From Bacteroidales bacterium UBA1197 (lineage in GTDB: Bacteria > Bacteroidota > Bacteroidia > Bacteroidales > UBA932): DNA of 17,352 nucleotides. Every line of letters begins with the position of its first letter. Within the stretch, counting starts at the first letter, position 1. The stretch spans positions 27,124-44,475 of the forward strand of contig DBYB01000002.1 of the NCBI GenBank assembly GCA_002309995.1, written 5' to 3'. The notes beneath the pieces are model-generated. The model was not told the DNA's origin, did not search any database, and was given only the letters and a program-made list of their open reading frames with translations. Position numbers and translations under genes: made by a program. This document shows, piece after piece, positions 14,709 through 17,352 of the stretch.

Positions 14709-15872
14709 ATGAGCACGCGTGAGTATAAACAGCTGTATTTGGATTTTGATCAGTATATCCGTCAGGGTGAGCCTGATCAAAAAGTGAGGGCGGAGGCGTG
14801 GCGGATTGCCATTGGACTTCAGGCCGTTGACGGACTGAAAACATCTGATTATCTCCAACAAACAGCCCATAAGAATATTCAAGGAGACATCACCATTGAT
14901 GAGGCGCGTGAACTCATCAAGTCTTATTACCTTTCCAAGAAACTCTTGGAACCGGATGATGCCGAAAAGCAAGAAGCAGACAAGGTCTCTGCGAACATCG
15001 CAAAAATTCTGTCTTCAAACACGTTTGATTTCAGTGCCGGAGGTATTGCTTCGCTACATCGCAGGATTTTCACAGGCGTATTCAAACATGCTGGAAAACT
15101 GCGGGATTATGACATCGCAAAGAAAGAATGGGTGCTTGAGGGTGATTCGGTCAGTTATCTGAATTGGGAAGATCTTCACCGAGCCTTGGAATACGACATC
15201 GAACAGGAACGAGCTTTCAACTATAGCGGGATATCCCAAGACGGAATGATTGCGCATATCACAAAGTTTGTGTCCGGAATATGGCAGATTCATCCCTTTT
15301 GTGAGGGAAATACCCGTACTACTGCGGTATTCACTATACAGTATTTGCGATCTATAGGTTTTGATATCGATAACGATTTGTTCGCAAATCACTCTTGGTA
15401 CTTCCGCAACGCGCTGGTAAGAGCGAATTACAGGAATGCAGTGAAAGGGATTGACTATACCCCCATCTATCTGGAGCGGTTTTTCCGAAATCTGCTAATA
15501 GGGGAACAATGGGACCTGCGGAACCGATACCTCCACATTCACCCAACTACAGAGTGGATGAATCAGCCCAATCTGTCTCTCCCCACAAGTACCCCACAAG
15601 TACCCCACAAGTACCCCATAAGTTGGGGGGCAGTGACACGTAACGAGGAGGCTTTGGTAGCTACCATTGGTGAAGATGAGTTATCAGTAGCTGAACTGCT
15701 TGCCTCTCTTGGCCTTAAAGACAGAAAAAACTTTGTCGCCCTTTTTCTGCATCCTGCGATTAATGCGGGTTTCGTTCAACCGCTCTATCCCGATAAACCT
15801 CGACATCCACGCCAAAAATACCTTCTGACTACCAAAGGGATGATGATGTTGCAGATGTTACACGGTGCGTAA
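14709..15872 (+). CDS. Fic family protein with repeat hinge and C-terminal winged helix
   Basis: Fic enzymes usually transfer AMP from ATP to a hydroxyl of a target protein. This 387-residue protein has the catalytic loop HPFCEGNTRT (residues 195-204), with H195 as the general base and a variant of HPFxxGN(G)R in which T replaces the second Gly. Residues ~35-80 (IQGDITIDEARELI) resemble the VbhA-like inhibitory region often fused to Fic domains; no clear (S/T)xxxE(G/N) motif was found. Residues ~291-305 are encoded by an 11-bp tandem repeat. After it, ~305-385 form a winged-helix-like region (LSVAELLASLGLKDRKNF, then KYLLTTKGMMML). I chose ATG 14709 because the TAnnTTTG box ends 4 bases earlier; a longer frame from TTG 14577 runs through repeats. 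It stands alone, between direct repeats at 14474 and 15879. Fic proteins serve as toxins or regulators; the target here is unknown. Confidence 0.9.
   Translation: MSTREYKQLYLDFDQYIRQGEPDQKVRAEAWRIAIGLQAVDGLKTSDYLQQTAHKNIQGDITIDEARELIKSYYLSKKLLEPDDAEKQEADKVSANIAKILSSNTFDFSAGGIASLHRRIFTGVFKHAGKLRDYDIAKKEWVLEGDSVSYLNWEDLHRALEYDIEQERAFNYSGISQDGMIAHITKFVSGIWQIHPFCEGNTRTTAVFTIQYLRSIGFDIDNDLFANHSWYFRNALVRANYRNAVKGIDYTPIYLERFFRNLLIGEQWDLRNRYLHIHPTTEWMNQPNLSLPTSTPQVPHKYPISWGAVTRNEEALVATIGEDELSVAELLASLGLKDRKNFVALFLHPAINAGFVQPLYPDKPRHPRQKYLLTTKGMMMLQMLHGA
15581..15624 (+). repeat. 11-bp tandem repeat inside the Fic gene
   Basis: Three perfect CCCCACAAGTA units (15581-15591, 15592-15602, 15603-15613) and one variant CCCCATAAGTT (15614-15624). 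The period is not a multiple of 3. Both other frames stop at once behind the repeat (TAA within the fourth unit, and TAA in ACGTAA at ~15641-15644), so gain or loss of one or two units would cut off the C-terminal domain. Confidence 0.9.
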
Positions 15873-15878
15873 GTTCTT

Positions 15879-15968
15879 TGCACTCCGCCGGAGGAGGGAG
15901 ATTCTTCGGCCTCAGGCCTCAGAATGACAGGGGAGGGTAGCTCAGAATGACAGGGGAGGGGCGGCTCG
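15879..15968. repeat. dispersed palindromic repeat, copy B (right of fic)
   Basis: Same sequence as 14474-14540 but with a tandem extra 23-bp unit that repeats TCAGAATGACAGGGGAGGG. It starts 7 bases after the Fic stop. It could act as a 3' stabilising or terminating structure, and pairs with copy A as a direct repeat around the gene. Confidence 0.85.
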
Positions 15969-16017
15969 TAGTGGCAGAAGGATTTGGGTGAAAAATGACT
16001 CCCTTCCTCCCGTGTTC

Positions 16018-16042
16018 AACTCGTGAGCGTCACTCACGAGTT
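16018..16042. terminator. perfect 10-bp hairpin upstream of the esterase
   Basis: AACTCGTGAG (16018-16027) and CTCACGAGTT (16033-16042) pair around a 5-base loop. No strong T tract follows directly, so it may be a weak terminator for Fic transcripts or an operator-like dyad. Confidence 0.4.
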
Positions 16043-16096
16043 CAAGTTTGAGGCGCCAGATGGCAGACAGCTGGTCGTGGGTGTGGCCACGCTGTG

Positions 16097-16127
16097 TTGT
16101 TTTTTTGAGCATTCTTGATTATCTTAG
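16097..16127 (+). promoter_or_regulatory. Bacteroidota-type promoter of the esterase gene
   Basis: TTG at 16097-16099 and TATCTTAG at 16120-16127 (one mismatch to TAnnTTTG) are 20 bases apart, the usual spacing for this promoter class. The start codon is 22 bases after the box, leaving a short leader. Confidence 0.5.
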
Positions 16128-16149
16128 TGGGGATTAAACAAGATACACA

Positions 16150-17049
16150 ATGAAAAGGTTTTTCGTATTGGTGGTAGTGGGCTGCATAGCGGCCTTCACA
16201 ACTGCACAGGCACAGAACGGTGAGCCGGCGGAGGGGGTATCCCCGAGCCGTATCGAGAGCGGAACAGTGCACAGCGCCATACTCGGCGTTGACAAGGAGT
16301 ATCGCATTTATCTGCCGGACGGCTACGACTCAGACGCAGAAAAGTCGTTCCCGGTACTGTACCTTCTCCACGGAGCCGGCGGCACCTGCGACACCTGGTC
16401 GAAGAACTATAATATGAAGACGATTACGGACTGGCGGACGCGCTCCGGCTTCAGCATTCCGATGATAATCGTTATGCCCGACGCCCGAGGAATCGCAGAG
16501 AACAACCGCGGCAAGAATATGGGCTACTTCAACGTGCCCGGATGGAACTATCAGGATTTCTTCTTCGAGGAATTCCTGCCGGAGATCGAGCGGCGCTACC
16601 GAATCCGCGGCACCAGGGAGTTCAGGGCCATCGCGGGCCTGTCCATGGGCGGAGGCGGAACCACCATTTACTCGATGGAGCACCCGGAACTCTTCTGCAC
16701 CGCCTGCCCGCTGAGCGCCCGCGTTCAGGGCGTCCCGGAGAGAACCGACCCTACTATGGCTGATTACCTCAGGGCTATCAAGGACCACGATATGGTGGCG
16801 TATCTCCAGAACGCGTCGCCGGAAGTCCAGAAGGCCATCGGCCAGATCCGCTGGTACATCGATGTAGGCGACAGCGACTATCTGTTCGAAGGCTGCGCGC
16901 ACCTGTTCCTGCTGATGCGGGAGCTGAAATTCCCCTGCGCCAATTTCCGCGTCCGCGAAGGCACGCACCAGCAGGAATACTGGCGCACCGCCCTTCCGGA
17001 CGTCCTTACCTTCGTTTCCATCGGTTTCGCCGAATCTTTGGACCGGTAA
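16150..17049 (+). CDS. secreted alpha/beta-hydrolase esterase, CE1-like
   Basis: Likely cleaves ester bonds, perhaps acetyl or feruloyl groups on plant polysaccharide, outside the cytoplasm. This 299-residue protein begins with a signal peptide (MKRFFVLVVVGCIAAF) ending in a good signal peptidase I site AQA (residues 19-21). The fold is of the esterase D / CE1 type: YRIYLPDGYD, PVLYLLHGAGG (oxyanion region), and the nucleophile elbow GLSMGG with S165. Acid is probably D243 in VGDSDYLF and base H273 in GTHQQEYW. Length fits the single-domain secreted family with no carbohydrate-binding module. It has its own promoter and faces a converging gene across a terminator, so it is a single-gene unit. 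There is no visible tie to the defence genes. Substrate is inferred from the family only. Confidence 0.9.
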   Translation: MKRFFVLVVVGCIAAFTTAQAQNGEPAEGVSPSRIESGTVHSAILGVDKEYRIYLPDGYDSDAEKSFPVLYLLHGAGGTCDTWSKNYNMKTITDWRTRSGFSIPMIIVMPDARGIAENNRGKNMGYFNVPGWNYQDFFFEEFLPEIERRYRIRGTREFRAIAGLSMGGGGTTIYSMEHPELFCTACPLSARVQGVPERTDPTMADYLRAIKDHDMVAYLQNASPEVQKAIGQIRWYIDVGDSDYLFEGCAHLFLLMRELKFPCANFRVREGTHQQEYWRTALPDVLTFVSIGFAESLDR

Positions 17050-17057
17050 CCGTAGCC

Positions 17058-17080
17058 GAGGGTCCATTGGCGGGACCCTC
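17058..17080 (+). terminator. GC-rich hairpin just after the esterase stop
   Basis: GAGGGTCC (17058-17065) pairs with GGACCCTC (17073-17080) around a 7-base loop; a few A's follow. A second GGACCCTCGGCCA (17125-17137) could pair with the same left arm, giving an alternative, larger structure. It may add to termination of the esterase transcript. Confidence 0.45.
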
Positions 17081-17160
17081 AGTCTCAAAAATACCCCAAT
17101 ATCGTAGCCGACCATCCAGCCGCTGGACCCTCGGCCACGCCTGGGAGCGAAAGAGAATAA

Positions 17161-17195
17161 AAAATGACGGGAATCAGGCCGATTCCCGTCATTTT
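17161..17195. terminator. perfect bidirectional intrinsic terminator
   Basis: A 15-bp perfect stem: AAAATGACGGGAATC (17161-17175) pairs with GATTCCCGTCATTTT (17181-17195) around loop AGGCC. The A-run on the left and T-run on the right give a U tract on either strand, as expected between converging genes. Confidence 0.85.
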
Positions 17196-17222
17196 CGATT
17201 AATGAAGGTATGAATTACTTCA

Positions 17223-17306
17223 TGATGCTACGCATTTTGAAATAACGGACAAGCCGTTATTCCGTGATGCTACGCATTTTGAAATAACGGACAAGCCGTT
17301 ATTTCA
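17223..17306. repeat. 42-bp hairpin unit in tandem
   Basis: The unit starting TGATGCTACGCATTTTGAAA (17223) is repeated from 17265 with the first ~38 bases identical. Each unit carries a hairpin: GAAATAACGG, loop ACAAG, CCGTTATTTC (17281-17305, perfect 10 bp; 17239-17263 with one mismatch at the end). The right-hand hairpin overlaps the stop codon of the minus-strand gene. It looks like a recent duplication of a terminator-type structure. Confidence 0.85.
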
Positions 17307-17352
17307 TAATAACCTTAGCCATTTCGAGGACCTTGTTGCTGTAGCCCCACTC
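17299..17352 (-). CDS. C-terminal end of a minus-strand gene (17 codons visible)
   Basis: On the minus strand the frame reads EWGYSNKVLEMAKVIMK and then TAA at 17301-17299. The rest lies beyond the window. Support comes from protein-like composition and from the terminator hairpins that follow on that strand. Too short to name; another minus-strand frame is also open here, so the frame choice is not proven. Confidence 0.45.
   Translation of the reverse strand, partial: EWGYSNKVLEMAKVIMK

Noticed and set aside
14315..14712. Plus-strand frames of 96-116 codons in the repeat region
   Set aside because: They consist of repeat and hairpin sequence and have no protein-like pattern.
15581..15624. 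CRISPR-like repeats
   Set aside because: Units are 11 bp, adjacent without spacers, and lie inside a coding frame. No CRISPR array was seen anywhere in the window.
16330..17115. 261-codon minus-strand frame opposite the esterase
   Set aside because: Antisense shadow; the plus strand has signal peptide and catalytic triad.
1..17352. tRNA or rRNA genes, or an intact insertion sequence
   Set aside because: No tRNA-like cloverleaf with a CCA-type end, rRNA-like stretch or transposase gene was recognised on either strand.

Overview
The window looks like accessory DNA from a member of the Bacteroidota, most likely a gut or rumen Bacteroidales. This rests on promoter-like boxes of the TAnnTTTG type directly before several genes, few Shine-Dalgarno sequences, and protein families typical of the group (DUF4391, AlbA_2/HATPase regulators with short tandem repeats, Fic proteins with a repeat hinge, a secreted CE1 esterase). 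The assignment is inference. Every well-supported complete gene is on the plus strand. A minus-strand gene just enters at the right edge.

Positions 1-10143 hold a large defence-type locus built around a Type III restriction-modification system. In order it contains: the C-terminal half of a SNF2-like helicase (N-terminus outside the window), DUF4391, a small wHTH-like protein with a C-terminal membrane anchor, a Type III Mod adenine methyltransferase, a HEPN-like protein with an Rx4H motif, an AlbA_2/HATPase/wHTH protein, the Type III Res helicase-nuclease, and a short McrC-like nuclease. Base composition is strikingly mosaic. The helicase, DUF4391, the last ~120 codons of mod, and everything from 5131 onward are GC-richer (about 52-58% in hand-counted 60-base lines). 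Positions ~1960-3945 and 4308-5110 are AT-richer (about 37-45%). The front of Mod with its recognition domain, and the HEPN gene, therefore appear to be imported cassettes in an older frame.

Positions 10152-12756 hold a DUF4406-like small protein and a WYL-domain regulator, a terminator, several very small ORFs, and a decayed patch. In that patch a DUF1016 (YhcG-like nuclease) remnant, broken by an apparent 1-base loss in a T run, is joined to the tail of a second DUF4406-like copy. A Cys-rich 63-aa protein, a 36-aa membrane peptide and a Y-family DNA polymerase (12760-14220) follow in a tight row.

Positions 14221-16149 hold a Fic protein (14709-15872) between two copies of a palindromic dispersed repeat. 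One copy lies next to a 162-bp structure with perfect 23-bp inverted ends. The Fic gene contains an 11-bp tandem repeat (about four units) between the Fic domain and a C-terminal winged helix. Because 11 is not a multiple of 3, a change of one or two units would switch off the C-terminal domain.

Positions 16150-17352 hold a secreted CE1-like esterase with its own promoter, then a dense set of hairpins: one GC-rich hairpin, one perfect 15-bp bidirectional terminator, and a 42-bp hairpin unit in tandem at the end of the converging minus-strand gene.

Best candidates for something new are: (1) the composite Type III RM locus with SNF2-like helicase, DUF4391, a membrane-anchored small protein and a HEPN-like gene; (2) the cassette-like exchange of the Mod recognition region; (3) the out-of-frame 11-bp switch in the Fic gene.
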